Source: Actinomycetes bacterium
GTDB lineage: Bacteria > Actinomycetota > Acidimicrobiia > Acidimicrobiales > CADCSY01
DNA length: 12,493 bases
Reading direction: 5' to 3'
Assembly (NCBI GenBank): GCA_025464025.1
Contig: JAODBP010000168.1
Coordinates: 1-12,493 of the forward strand
The first letter of the stretch is position 1, and each line of letters opens with the position of its first letter. Under the pieces are notes generated by a model. It saw nothing but the letters and a program-made list of their open reading frames with translations, was not told where the DNA came from and did no database searches. Below are positions 6,901 to 12,493 of the stretch, one piece after another. A program made the translations under genes and the position numbers.

Positions 6901-7131
6901 GTGGTCTCCCCCTTGCAGCAACCGCTCGACCCGGCCTCGGTCAGCCACGTGCTGGTCGGGGGCCACTGGCTCGCCATCGAGGTGGGGTCGTTCCACATCG
7001 GGACCTTGCGCGTCGGTTCCGGATCCAGCGGCGAGGCCATCCGGAACGACATCTGGTTCACGGCCACCCTGCTCGAGGACAAGGAGCGCTTCAGCGGTCC
7101 GTTCGGCTCGATCCAGGCCGTCCGCCACTAG
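6901..7131 (+). CDS. Small protein of unknown function (76 aa)
   Basis: From GTG 6901 the product has 76 residues with no signal peptide, membrane helix or cysteine. It contains HVLVGGHWLAIEVGSF, then GTLRVGSGSSGEA and NDIWFTATLLED, a pattern of short strands with glycine turns that suggests a small beta-rich fold. I do not recognise it. It lies 33 bp after the 49-residue gene and 49 bp before the hydrolase-ACT gene, all on the plus strand, but each of these has its own promoter-like element, so they need not form one operon. The exact promoter spacing (TACGGT plus 6 bp) supports it as a real gene. Confidence 0.65.
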   Translation: MVSPLQQPLDPASVSHVLVGGHWLAIEVGSFHIGTLRVGSGSSGEAIRNDIWFTATLLEDKERFSGPFGSIQAVRH

Positions 7132-7168
7132 TTCATACGGGCGAAACCAGCCCGAGCCGGACGTCCCC

Positions 7169-7174
7169 TACCGT
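7169..7174 (+). promoter_or_regulatory. -10 element TACCGT of the hydrolase-ACT gene
   Basis: TACCGT is separated by 6 bp from ATG 7181 and is identical to the element before the molybdopterin gene. It fixes the start at 7181 even though the frame stays open further upstream across the 76-residue gene. No Shine-Dalgarno lies in between. Confidence 0.5.
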
Positions 7175-7180
7175 CCTGAC

Positions 7181-8734
7181 ATGGGGCTGCTGCCGGGCCG
7201 GGGTGCGCCGGACGACCTGGCATGGGAGCGCGGCGAGATCCAGGGCCGCCCGGCCAGCTGGTGCGCCGGCGGCGACGGGCCGCCCGTCGTGTTCCTGCAC
7301 GGCTGGGCCCTCGGCAACCGCACGTACCGCGACGTCGTCCGCCAGCTCACCGCCCGGCGTTGCCGCGTCCTGGCCCCCGACCTGCCCGGCTTCGGCGGGA
7401 CGGCGGGGCTCCCCGAGCTCACGCTCGAGGCCCTGGCGGCCTGGGTCGACGAGCTCATGACCACGGTCGGGATCGACGAGCCGGCCCTCGTCATCGGCCA
7501 CTCGTTCGGCGGTGGCGTCGCCATCAAGCTGGCCCACGCCCATCCCGAGCGGATCCGCTACCTGGTGCTGCTCAACTCGCTCGGCACCACCGACGTCGAG
7601 CGGCCGCTCTGGAGCTGGGTGTTCCACTTCTCCCAGGAGCTGCTCCCCCGACCCAAGAACGTCGACGTCCTCCAGGCCGTCACCGGCGACGTGATCGGCA
7701 ACGTGCTGCGCCACCCCCTCGGGCTGTGGCGCACGTCGGAGCTGGCCCGCCGGGCCGACCTGACCGGCGAGCTGGCCGATCTGCGGGCCCGCGGCGTGCC
7801 GATGCTGGCCATCACCACCGAGGGCGACGGCGTGATCCCCCAGGCGGCGTTCGAGGCGTTGTGCGCCGCGGTCGGCACCGAGGGCCACGTCGTCCCCGGT
7901 CGCCACTCCTGGCTGCTCGCCGACCCCGACCACTTCGGCGAGGTCCTGGCCAACGTGGTCGAGGTGCAGGTGGCCGAGCACCGGTCGGTCGCCGCCCTGT
8001 CCCGGGCCGCCGAGGTCAACCGCCTCCTGAGCGGCACGAAGGTGCCCACCGCCCTGGTCGACGAGGCGGCGCCGCTGTGGCTCCTGAGCGAAGACCCAGC
8101 TGTGCTCGCCGGCGACCTCGCCCTCTGCCACCCGCCGCTGGGCCCGGGCGAGGTGCGGGCCGTGGCCCGGGCCATCGAGGGCTCGGCCGCCGTGCGCCTC
8201 ACGGTCGTGGCCGCCGACCGGCCCGGTCTGCTCGCCGACAGCGCGGCCGTGCTGGCCGGGCAGGAGATCGCCGTCACCCACGCCTCGGCCGTCACGTGGC
8301 CCGACGCCGGGCTGGCCCTGCACGCCCTGATCGTCGTCCCCGAGGACCCGCTCGACGTCGACGGGTGGACGCGGGTCGGCACCGACCTCCAGGCCATGGG
8401 CGCCGCCCGCTCGGCCCCGCCGCCCGACTTCGAGCCCGCCGGTGACGCCGTCGTCACCGTGCACGGGCCGACCGCCGACCGCTCCCTCGTCCGGATCGGC
8501 GCACCCGACCAGCTCGGGCTGTTCTGGGCCATCTGCCGGTGGTTCGCCGACAACGGGGTGAGCATCGAGTCGGTGCACGCCACCACCGTCGACGGGGCGG
8601 CCGAGGACACGTTCGTCGTGACCGGTGCCTGCGACGCCGACGAGCTCGGCACCCACCTCAGCCGACCGGCGCTCCGGTGGCTCCGCCAGCGCCGTCGCAC
8701 CCTCCGCCTGGTGGAGACCGCGACCGACAGCTGA
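7181..8734 (+). CDS. Alpha/beta-hydrolase fused to two GlnD-like ACT domains
   Basis: The 517-residue product joins two unrelated modules in one uninterrupted frame. Residues about 18-262 form an alpha/beta-hydrolase: oxyanion-hole motif HGW (40-42), nucleophile elbow GHSFGG with Ser108, a cap region (about 134-200), acid Asp216 (EGDGVIP) and His242 (GRHSWLL). The triad therefore looks complete. Residues about 300-335 (LWLLSEDPAVLAGDLALCHPP, in part) and the two following repeats resemble the C-terminal part of GlnD, the PII uridylyltransferase. ACT-1 (about 338-390) has TVVAADRPGLLA and ACT-2 (about 435-485) has RIGAPDQLGLFWAI. The nucleotidyltransferase and HD catalytic domains of GlnD are absent. 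In GlnD the ACT pair senses glutamine. Here I infer ligand control of the hydrolase; substrate and ligand are unknown. No signal peptide is seen, so it is cytoplasmic. A hairpin about 100 bp downstream may end the transcript. Confidence 0.9.
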   Translation: MGLLPGRGAPDDLAWERGEIQGRPASWCAGGDGPPVVFLHGWALGNRTYRDVVRQLTARRCRVLAPDLPGFGGTAGLPELTLEALAAWVDELMTTVGIDEPALVIGHSFGGGVAIKLAHAHPERIRYLVLLNSLGTTDVERPLWSWVFHFSQELLPRPKNVDVLQAVTGDVIGNVLRHPLGLWRTSELARRADLTGELADLRARGVPMLAITTEGDGVIPQAAFEALCAAVGTEGHVVPGRHSWLLADPDHFGEVLANVVEVQVAEHRSVAALSRAAEVNRLLSGTKVPTALVDEAAPLWLLSEDPAVLAGDLALCHPPLGPGEVRAVARAIEGSAAVRLTVVAADRPGLLADSAAVLAGQEIAVTHASAVTWPDAGLALHALIVVPEDPLDVDGWTRVGTDLQAMGAARSAPPPDFEPAGDAVVTVHGPTADRSLVRIGAPDQLGLFWAICRWFADNGVSIESVHATTVDGAAEDTFVVTGACDADELGTHLSRPALRWLRQRRRTLRLVETATDS

Positions 8735-8835
8735 GTCGAGAGGTGGCCAGAACCGGCATGCACTCCGCCGTGCTGCACGCCGGCCCTGGCCGTCGTGCGT
8801 CTCTACCCCGCCGTCCGCATCGATAAAGGCGTAGG

Positions 8836-8872
8836 TGAGTCCCGGGGGAACGGCGGACTCCCCCGGGACTCA
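8836..8872 (+). terminator. Strong GC-rich hairpin, probable terminator after the hydrolase-ACT gene
   Basis: Arms 8836-8848 and 8860-8872 pair perfectly over 13 bp around an 11-nt loop. No T-run follows, as is common for hairpins in high-GC actinobacteria. It lies 101 bp beyond the stop at 8734. The stretch between them (8735-8835) holds no gene that I can support. Being symmetrical, the hairpin could also act on minus-strand transcripts that read past tRNA-Pro. Confidence 0.55.
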
Positions 8873-8941
8873 TCGCGAAGCGTAGGCCGGACGGGACGGT
8901 GAGCGCCGGATCTGCGGGTCAGGCCGGCCCCGAGCGCGTCA

Positions 8942-8965
8942 GAGGCGGTCCCGCGGGACCGCCTC
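8942..8965 (-). terminator. Perfect 24-nt palindrome, probable terminator after tRNA-Pro
   Basis: The 24 bases are a perfect inverted repeat, GAGGCGGTCCCG and its complement, able to fold into a stem of about 10 bp with a 4-nt loop. On the minus strand it begins 14 bases after the 3' end of the tRNA, where a terminator is expected. No T-run follows. It probably ends the tRNA transcript and possibly the whole minus-strand cluster. Confidence 0.6.
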
Positions 8966-8979
8966 CACCGTGTTGCGAG

Positions 8980-9054
8980 TCGGGCTGGGGAGATTCGAAC
9001 TCCCGACCTCTTGACCCCCAGTCAAGCGCGCTAACCAAGCTGCGCCACAGCCCG
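8980..9054 (-). tRNA. tRNA-Pro (anticodon GGG)
   Basis: The minus strand gives a complete 75-nt cloverleaf. The acceptor stem CGGGCTG pairs with CAGCCCG and the discriminator base is A. The D arm is GCGC with loop AGCTTGGTTA and GCGC. The anticodon arm is CTTGA, loop CTGGGGG, TCAAG, and the T arm is GGGAG, loop TTCGAAT, CTCCC. The anticodon is GGG, which reads CCC and CCU proline codons. G37 follows the anticodon, as is usual for proline tRNAs, where it is methylated by TrmD. The 3' CCA is not encoded (CTC follows the discriminator), so it must be added by the CCA-adding enzyme. The gene starts 21 bp after the zinc-ribbon gene stop and has its own -10 candidate. Confidence 0.96.
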
Positions 9055-9065
9055 TGGAAGAGAGG

Positions 9066-9071
9066 ACTCTA
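9066..9071 (-). promoter_or_regulatory. -10 candidate TAGAGT for tRNA-Pro
   Basis: TAGAGT on the minus strand lies 11 bp before the mature 5' end of the tRNA, giving a predicted 5' leader of about 5 nt for RNase P to remove. It fits TAnnnT. No clear -35 is seen, and transcription from the upstream zinc-ribbon gene is an alternative. Confidence 0.4.
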
Positions 9072-9075
9072 GTGG

Positions 9076-9273
9076 TCAGACGAGCCAGCCCACGAGTTGG
9101 ATCACCCGGTACGTGAGGTAGACGATCACCGCGGCGACCAGCAGCTTGAAGTGCCAGGGCGCCTTCGGCTCCGGCTCCGCCGTTGCGATCGAGCGCCCGC
9201 ACGAGGGGCACGAACCGTCGGCCGCCATGGACGTCGGCGTCCAGAACTTCGAGCACTCCTCGCACCACGGCAC
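9076..9273 (-). CDS. Small zinc-ribbon, single-pass membrane protein
   Basis: The 65-residue product starts at GTG 9273. Two CxxC pairs, Cys4/Cys7 (WCEECS) and Cys22/Cys25 (CPSC), make a probable zinc ribbon. An acidic/proline linker (30-38) follows, and then a single membrane helix at about 43-63 (LLVAAVIVYLTYRVIQLVGW). The N-terminal zinc ribbon probably faces the cytoplasm, anchored at the C-terminus. The function is not known. The start is supported by TAGCCT exactly 6 bp upstream and by the lack of a Shine-Dalgarno. It lies 22 bp after the PP2C phosphatase gene and 21 bp before tRNA-Pro on the same strand. Confidence 0.85.
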   Translation of the reverse strand: MPWCEECSKFWTPTSMAADGSCPSCGRSIATAEPEPKAPWHFKLLVAAVIVYLTYRVIQLVGWLV

Positions 9274-9279
9274 CCCGAC

Positions 9280-9285
9280 AGGCTA
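9280..9285 (-). promoter_or_regulatory. -10 element TAGCCT of the zinc-ribbon gene
   Basis: TAGCCT on the minus strand is separated by 6 bp from GTG 9273. It fits TAnnnT with the leaderless spacing seen elsewhere here, so the gene may be transcribed independently of the phosphatase gene just upstream. Confidence 0.4.
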
Positions 9286-9295
9286 GGGCCCGAGG

Positions 9296-10375
9296 TCAGA
9301 CGCGGCGGATGGCCAGGATGGCGGTGTCGTCGCTGATGGGATCGGAGGCGAAGTCCTCGGCGGCCTCGACCAGCGTCTTGCACAGCACGCTCACGTCGGC
9401 GCCGAAGTCCCGGCGGAGGAGGTTGGCGATGCGGTCCTCGCCGAAGAGCTGGTCGCCGGCGCGGGCCTCGGCCAGGCCGTCGGTGTAGAGCAGGGCCACG
9501 TCGCCGGTGGCGAGGGGGATCTCCCGGCTCGAGTAGTCGGCCTCGGGGGTCAGCGCGATCAGCGGCCCGGTCGACTGGAGCGACTTCACCTCGCCGCCGT
9601 GCCACAGGAAGGCGGCCGGGTGCCCGGCCGAGGCGTAGCGCACGGTGCCGGCATCGGTGTCGAAGACCAGCACGCAGATCGAGATGAACTCCTCCGAGCG
9701 CATGCCGGTGAGCTGGAGGTTCAGCTCCTCGAGGGCCTGACCCGGGTCGCGGTACTGGCGGAGGAACACCCGGAGGAGGTGCTTGGCCTGGAACGCGGTG
9801 ATCGACGGTTCGATGCCGTGCCCCGACACGTCACCGATCACCGCCGCCAGGCGGTTGTGGCCGGTGTGGTACACGTCGTAGAAGTCGCCGGCCATCATCC
9901 CGGTGCCGGCCCGGTAGAGCGTGCCGATCTCGAAGCCCGGGACCTCCTCGACGTCCTCGGGCGCCAGGCGGGCCGACCACCGCTTCGGGGCCAGCGCCTC
10001 CTGGACCAGCACCTCCTGGGCCCGCTGCTCGAGCTGGGCGCGGCTCTCGCTCAGCCGGGCGTGCTGGAGGAAGACGCCGCCGTAGCGCAGCGACACGGCG
10101 ACGGGCACCAGCACGGCGAACAGGGCGTAGTCGACCCGGTCGTCCTTGGTCACCGCCTCGGCCACGGCGAAGGCCGCCAGCGCCAGGTACAGCAGGGCGG
10201 CGTGGGTGTCCTTCAGGAACGACGACCGGGCCAGCCGGGTGGCTTCGCTGGCCGGGCTCGAGATCTTGGCGATGCGGGCCCGGGCCTTGTGGAGCCGTCG
10301 CGCCGACCGACCCCAGACCACCACGGCGGCAAGGGCCGCGACCGCGACGAACGCGAGCCCGGGGCGCTCCAACAT
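9296..10375 (-). CDS. Membrane PP2C/SpoIIE-type serine phosphatase (RsbU-like)
   Basis: The 359-residue product has hydrophobic segments at about 7-22, 58-75 and 83-97, a helical linker rich in Glu, Gln and Arg (about 104-128) that could be a coiled coil, and a C-terminal SpoIIE-type PP2C domain (about 145-359). The metal-binding aspartates are visible: Asp164 (AGDFYD), Asp182 (GDVSGHG), Asp299 (YTDG) and Asp349/Asp350 (SDDTA). GHPAAFLW (251-258) is also typical. Such phosphatases dephosphorylate anti-sigma-factor antagonists in partner-switching pathways. No PAS, GAF or HAMP domain is recognisable, so the membrane part itself is the only candidate input. No anti-sigma factor or antagonist gene is in the window. 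It starts 28 bp after der, without a Shine-Dalgarno; TACGCT (10385-10390) lies 9 bp before the ATG and may be a separate promoter. Confidence 0.92.
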   Translation of the reverse strand: MLERPGLAFVAVAALAAVVVWGRSARRLHKARARIAKISSPASEATRLARSSFLKDTHAALLYLALAAFAVAEAVTKDDRVDYALFAVLVPVAVSLRYGGVFLQHARLSESRAQLEQRAQEVLVQEALAPKRWSARLAPEDVEEVPGFEIGTLYRAGTGMMAGDFYDVYHTGHNRLAAVIGDVSGHGIEPSITAFQAKHLLRVFLRQYRDPGQALEELNLQLTGMRSEEFISICVLVFDTDAGTVRYASAGHPAAFLWHGGEVKSLQSTGPLIALTPEADYSSREIPLATGDVALLYTDGLAEARAGDQLFGEDRIANLLRRDFGADVSVLCKTLVEAAEDFASDPISDDTAILAIRRV

Positions 10376-10384
10376 GCGAGAAGG

Positions 10385-10390
10385 AGCGTA
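10385..10390 (-). promoter_or_regulatory. Possible -10 element TACGCT of the phosphatase gene
   Basis: TACGCT on the minus strand lies 9 bp before ATG 10375, in the 28-bp gap after der. It fits TAnnnT, with slightly longer spacing than the other sites. It would give a 5' leader of about 2-3 nt. Confidence 0.35.
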
Positions 10391-10403
10391 TCGGACGATC
10401 CGG

Positions 10404-11720
10404 TCAGCTCGACCGGCGTCGCACCCGGAGCTTCAGCGGGGTGTTCCCGAACTCGAAGTGCTCCCGGATCTTGCGCTCGAGGTAGCGCACGTAGGTCGGG
10501 GGCATGTCCTTGTTGGCGAACAGGGTGAACGTGGGCGGGTCGGTGGCGCCCTGGGTGGCGTAGAGCACCCGGCCGGTGGGCGACGGGTGGGCCGACTGGG
10601 CGGCCTGGATCACCTGGTTGAGCTTCCGGGTCGGCACCCGCCGGTGGTAGCTCTCGATGGCCTCCCCCAGGACCGGCAGGATCCGATGGATGCCCTTGCC
10701 CGACAGGGCGCTGCCCTTGATGATCGGCGACTCGGCCATGAAGTGCAGGCGCTCCCGCACCTGGTACTCGAGGTCGGTCCGCTTCTCGGCCTCCAGCAGC
10801 TCCCACTTGTTGAGCAGGATCACCACCGGGCAGCCCGAGGCGTCGACCCGCTCGGCGAGGCGCTGGTCCTGGTGGGTCACGCCCTCGGTGGCATCGATCA
10901 CGAGGATGGCCACGTCGGCGTCGTCGATCGACTTCAAGGCCCGCACCAGCGAGTAGTACTCGGTGCCCTCGTCGATCTTCGACTTGCGGCGCATGCCGGC
11001 GGTGTCGATGAAGCGGATGCGGCCCTCGGGCGTGTCGACCTCGGTGTCGACCGAGTCGCGGGTGGTGCCCGGCATGTCGTGGACCACGGCCCGCTCGTCG
11101 CCGATGAGCCGGTTGAACAGCGTCGACTTGCCAACGTTGGGCCGACCCACGATGGCCACCCCCGGGGTGGCGTGGACCTTGGGGGCATCGGGGTCGACCT
11201 CGACCTCCTCCGGCTCGTCCTCGGCCGGCGCCAGGTGGCCCACGATCTCGTCCATGAGGTCGCCGGTGCGGCGGCCGTGCAGGGCGCTGATGGGCCACGG
11301 GTCGCCGAGGCCCAGCTTCATGAACTCCCAGACGTCGTTCTCGCGCTTCTCGTTGTCGACCTTGTTGGCCAGCACCAGCACCGGCTTGTCGGTGCTCCGG
11401 AGGCGGATGGCGATCTGCTGCTCCTCGGGCGTGACGCCGATCGAGGCGTCGACCACGAACAGCACGACGTCGGCCTCCATCCACGCCTTCTCCGACTGCT
11501 TGGAGACCTTGTCGTCGAGGGCGTTGCCCTTGGGCATCCAGCCGCCGGTGTCGACGATCATGAAGCGCCGCCCGGTCCACTCGGCCTCCACGGCCTTGCG
11601 ATCACGGGTGACGCCCGGCTTCTCCTCGACGATCGCCTCGCGGCGCCCGACGATGCGGTTCAAGAGGGTGGACTTGCCCACGTTGGGGCGTCCGACGATG
11701 GCAACGACAGGGAGGCTCAT
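10404..11720 (-). CDS. der: Ribosome biogenesis GTPase Der (EngA)
   Basis: From ATG 11720 the product has 438 residues, normal for Der, with two consecutive GTPase domains and a C-terminal KH-like domain. Domain 1 has GRPNVGKS (10-17), DTGG (57-60), NKVD (119-122) and SAL (145-147). An acidic linker (about 163-182) follows. Domain 2 has GRPNVGKS (192-199), DTAG (239-242), NKWE (304-307) and SAL (337-339). The KH-like part is about 352-438, including [24 protein letters not shown] sequence. The G4 motif of domain 2 reads NKWE where NKWD is common. Der binds the 50S subunit and is needed for its late maturation; it is essential in most bacteria. The frame is open upstream of 11720, but the ATG is set by homology. 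It overlaps the DUF512 stop (ATGA), which indicates translational coupling, and a GGAAAG lies about 9-14 nt upstream. Confidence 0.97.
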   Translation of the reverse strand: MSLPVVAIVGRPNVGKSTLLNRIVGRREAIVEEKPGVTRDRKAVEAEWTGRRFMIVDTGGWMPKGNALDDKVSKQSEKAWMEADVVLFVVDASIGVTPEEQQIAIRLRSTDKPVLVLANKVDNEKRENDVWEFMKLGLGDPWPISALHGRRTGDLMDEIVGHLAPAEDEPEEVEVDPDAPKVHATPGVAIVGRPNVGKSTLFNRLIGDERAVVHDMPGTTRDSVDTEVDTPEGRIRFIDTAGMRRKSKIDEGTEYYSLVRALKSIDDADVAILVIDATEGVTHQDQRLAERVDASGCPVVILLNKWELLEAEKRTDLEYQVRERLHFMAESPIIKGSALSGKGIHRILPVLGEAIESYHRRVPTRKLNQVIQAAQSAHPSPTGRVLYATQGATDPPTFTLFANKDMPPTYVRYLERKIREHFEFGNTPLKLRVRRRSS

Positions 11721-12493
11721 AGCAGTGCTTTCCGGAGGGCGACGCCGTCGGTGGCGACGACCTCGATGGGGCGGGGCAGGTCCTCGGGCGAGGTGCCGTC
11801 GAGGAACAGCCCCTGGGTCAGGCAGACGTCGGGCAGCAGGTAGCGGTGACCCTCGGGCTCGGCGGCGAGGACCCGGGCCAGGTCCTCCCCCACCATGAGG
11901 CCGGTCACGCCGATGTTGCCGCCGAAGAAGCGGTTGTCGACCGGGATGATCCGCACGTCGTCGCGGGCCAGGTCGTCGACCAGCGGCCCCAGCACGCGGG
12001 CGCCGTAGGCCCCGGTGAGGATGCCGACCGGTGCGGTGCGGCGGGGCCGGATGGTGATGGTGGCCCGCGGGGCGCGATAGCCCTCGGCCGGAGCGCCGTC
12101 GACCCACTGGAAGAAGCCCGGTCGGGGGCCGGTGCCGTCGGCCGACTGACCGGTGAACTCCAGCTCGAACGTGCGGGCCATCCCGATGCCGTCCTCGTGC
12201 ATCGGGAAGCCCTCGTAGGCCTCGGGCTCGGGGAACGGGCGCTCGGCCAGCAGGTAGTACTCGTCGGCCGCGAACACCAGGCGACGCCCGAGCAGCCGGA
12301 GGTAGACCTGCTGCCACTGCTCGACCAGGTCGACCACGGCGGCGGCCTCGGCCACGGTGTGGGCCCGCATGGCGGGCTCGTTGGAGTGGTCGCTGATGCC
12401 GAGGGGCACGACGCACAGCGACGACAGCTCGGCGTACTCGTCGAGCACGCCGGCCAGGGTGTCGGCCAGCACGGCGCCGTCGTTGATGTCGGG
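11717..12493 (-). CDS. DUF512 protein, C-terminal part of a PDZ/radical SAM-type protein; 5' end missing
   Basis: The frame is open from the right edge to a stop at 11717 (258 visible residues), so the start lies outside the window. The visible part begins PDINDG and continues VVPLGISDH, FAADEYYLL, YEGFPMHEDGIGMAR, NRFFGGNIGVTGLMVG and LPDVCLTQGLFLDG. These match my memory of the DUF512 family, whose full members have an N-terminal PDZ-like domain and a radical SAM-like core (TIGR03279). The CxxxCxxC motif would lie off the edge and cannot be checked. The biochemical role of the family is not established. Its stop overlaps the der start by 4 bp (ATGA). I recall the same pairing of a DUF512 gene with der in clostridia, which supports a functional link rather than chance. 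Confidence 0.88.
   Translation of the reverse strand, partial: PDINDGAVLADTLAGVLDEYAELSSLCVVPLGISDHSNEPAMRAHTVAEAAAVVDLVEQWQQVYLRLLGRRLVFAADEYYLLAERPFPEPEAYEGFPMHEDGIGMARTFELEFTGQSADGTGPRPGFFQWVDGAPAEGYRAPRATITIRPRRTAPVGILTGAYGARVLGPLVDDLARDDVRIIPVDNRFFGGNIGVTGLMVGEDLARVLAAEPEGHRYLLPDVCLTQGLFLDGTSPEDLPRPIEVVATDGVALRKALL

Noticed and set aside
7133..8656. 507-codon minus-strand frame opposite the hydrolase-ACT gene.
   Set aside because: Antisense shadow of a gene with catalytic and ACT motifs; no recognisable domain.
8735..8979. Riboswitch or signal-recognition-particle RNA in the gene-free stretch.
   Set aside because: No conserved core (such as the SRP GGAAGCAGC-type loop) is present and no gene follows on either strand that a riboswitch could control; two terminator-like hairpins explain the structure.
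10146..11843. 565-codon plus-strand frame opposite der and the phosphatase.
   Set aside because: Runs across two real genes on the other strand and has shadow-like composition.
11721..12416. Upstream extension of the der reading frame.
   Set aside because: The extension is low-complexity and overlaps the DUF512 gene; Der homology begins at [10 protein letters not shown] (ATG 11720).

Overview
The window is very GC-rich, uses GTG as well as ATG starts, shows few Shine-Dalgarno sites, and carries an Actinobacteria-type -10 motif (TAnnnT) directly in front of most start codons. The protein set (SRAP peptidase, single-subunit molybdopterin oxidoreductase, MarR regulator, GGDEF-EAL protein, SpoIIE-type phosphatase, DUF512 protein next to Der) suits a chromosomal region of an actinobacterium. 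I favour the Acidimicrobiia, but that is an inference from style, not from a marker gene. I see no insertion sequence, phage gene, CRISPR array or plasmid function.

Layout. Positions 1-663 (minus) hold most of an SRAP/YedK-type gene that runs off the left edge. It is divergent from a molybdopterin oxidoreductase (689-2902, plus), and the two share one small promoter region. The oxidoreductase meets an SDR dehydrogenase (2905-3729, minus) tail to tail with 2 bp between stops. Upstream of the SDR on the same strand is a MarR-type regulator (3765-4226). From 4304 to 8734 everything reads on the plus strand: a small exported protein, a membrane GGDEF-EAL protein, two small unrecognised proteins, and a protein that joins an alpha/beta-hydrolase to two GlnD-like ACT domains. 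A gene-free stretch of about 245 bp (8735-8979) holds two strong hairpins. From 8980 to the right edge everything is on the minus strand, in transcription order: DUF512 protein (partial), der, a membrane PP2C/SpoIIE phosphatase, a small zinc-ribbon membrane protein, and tRNA-Pro(GGG).

How the genes may work together. The right-hand block is a housekeeping cluster: Der acts in 50S ribosome maturation, and its start codon overlaps the DUF512 stop (ATGA). The phosphatase, zinc-ribbon gene and tRNA follow at gaps of 28, 22 and 21 bp. The middle block links c-di-GMP turnover to small genes of unknown function; one of these has a sigma-28-like promoter. The MarR and SDR genes may form a small metabolic unit.

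The most unusual object is the hydrolase-ACT-ACT fusion at 7181-8734. It suggests a small-molecule-gated (perhaps amino-acid-gated) hydrolase. The second theme is the repeated TACCGT/TACGGT-like element 6-9 bp before start codons, which predicts that most transcripts here are leaderless. I did not find a clear multi-gene defence or other novel system.
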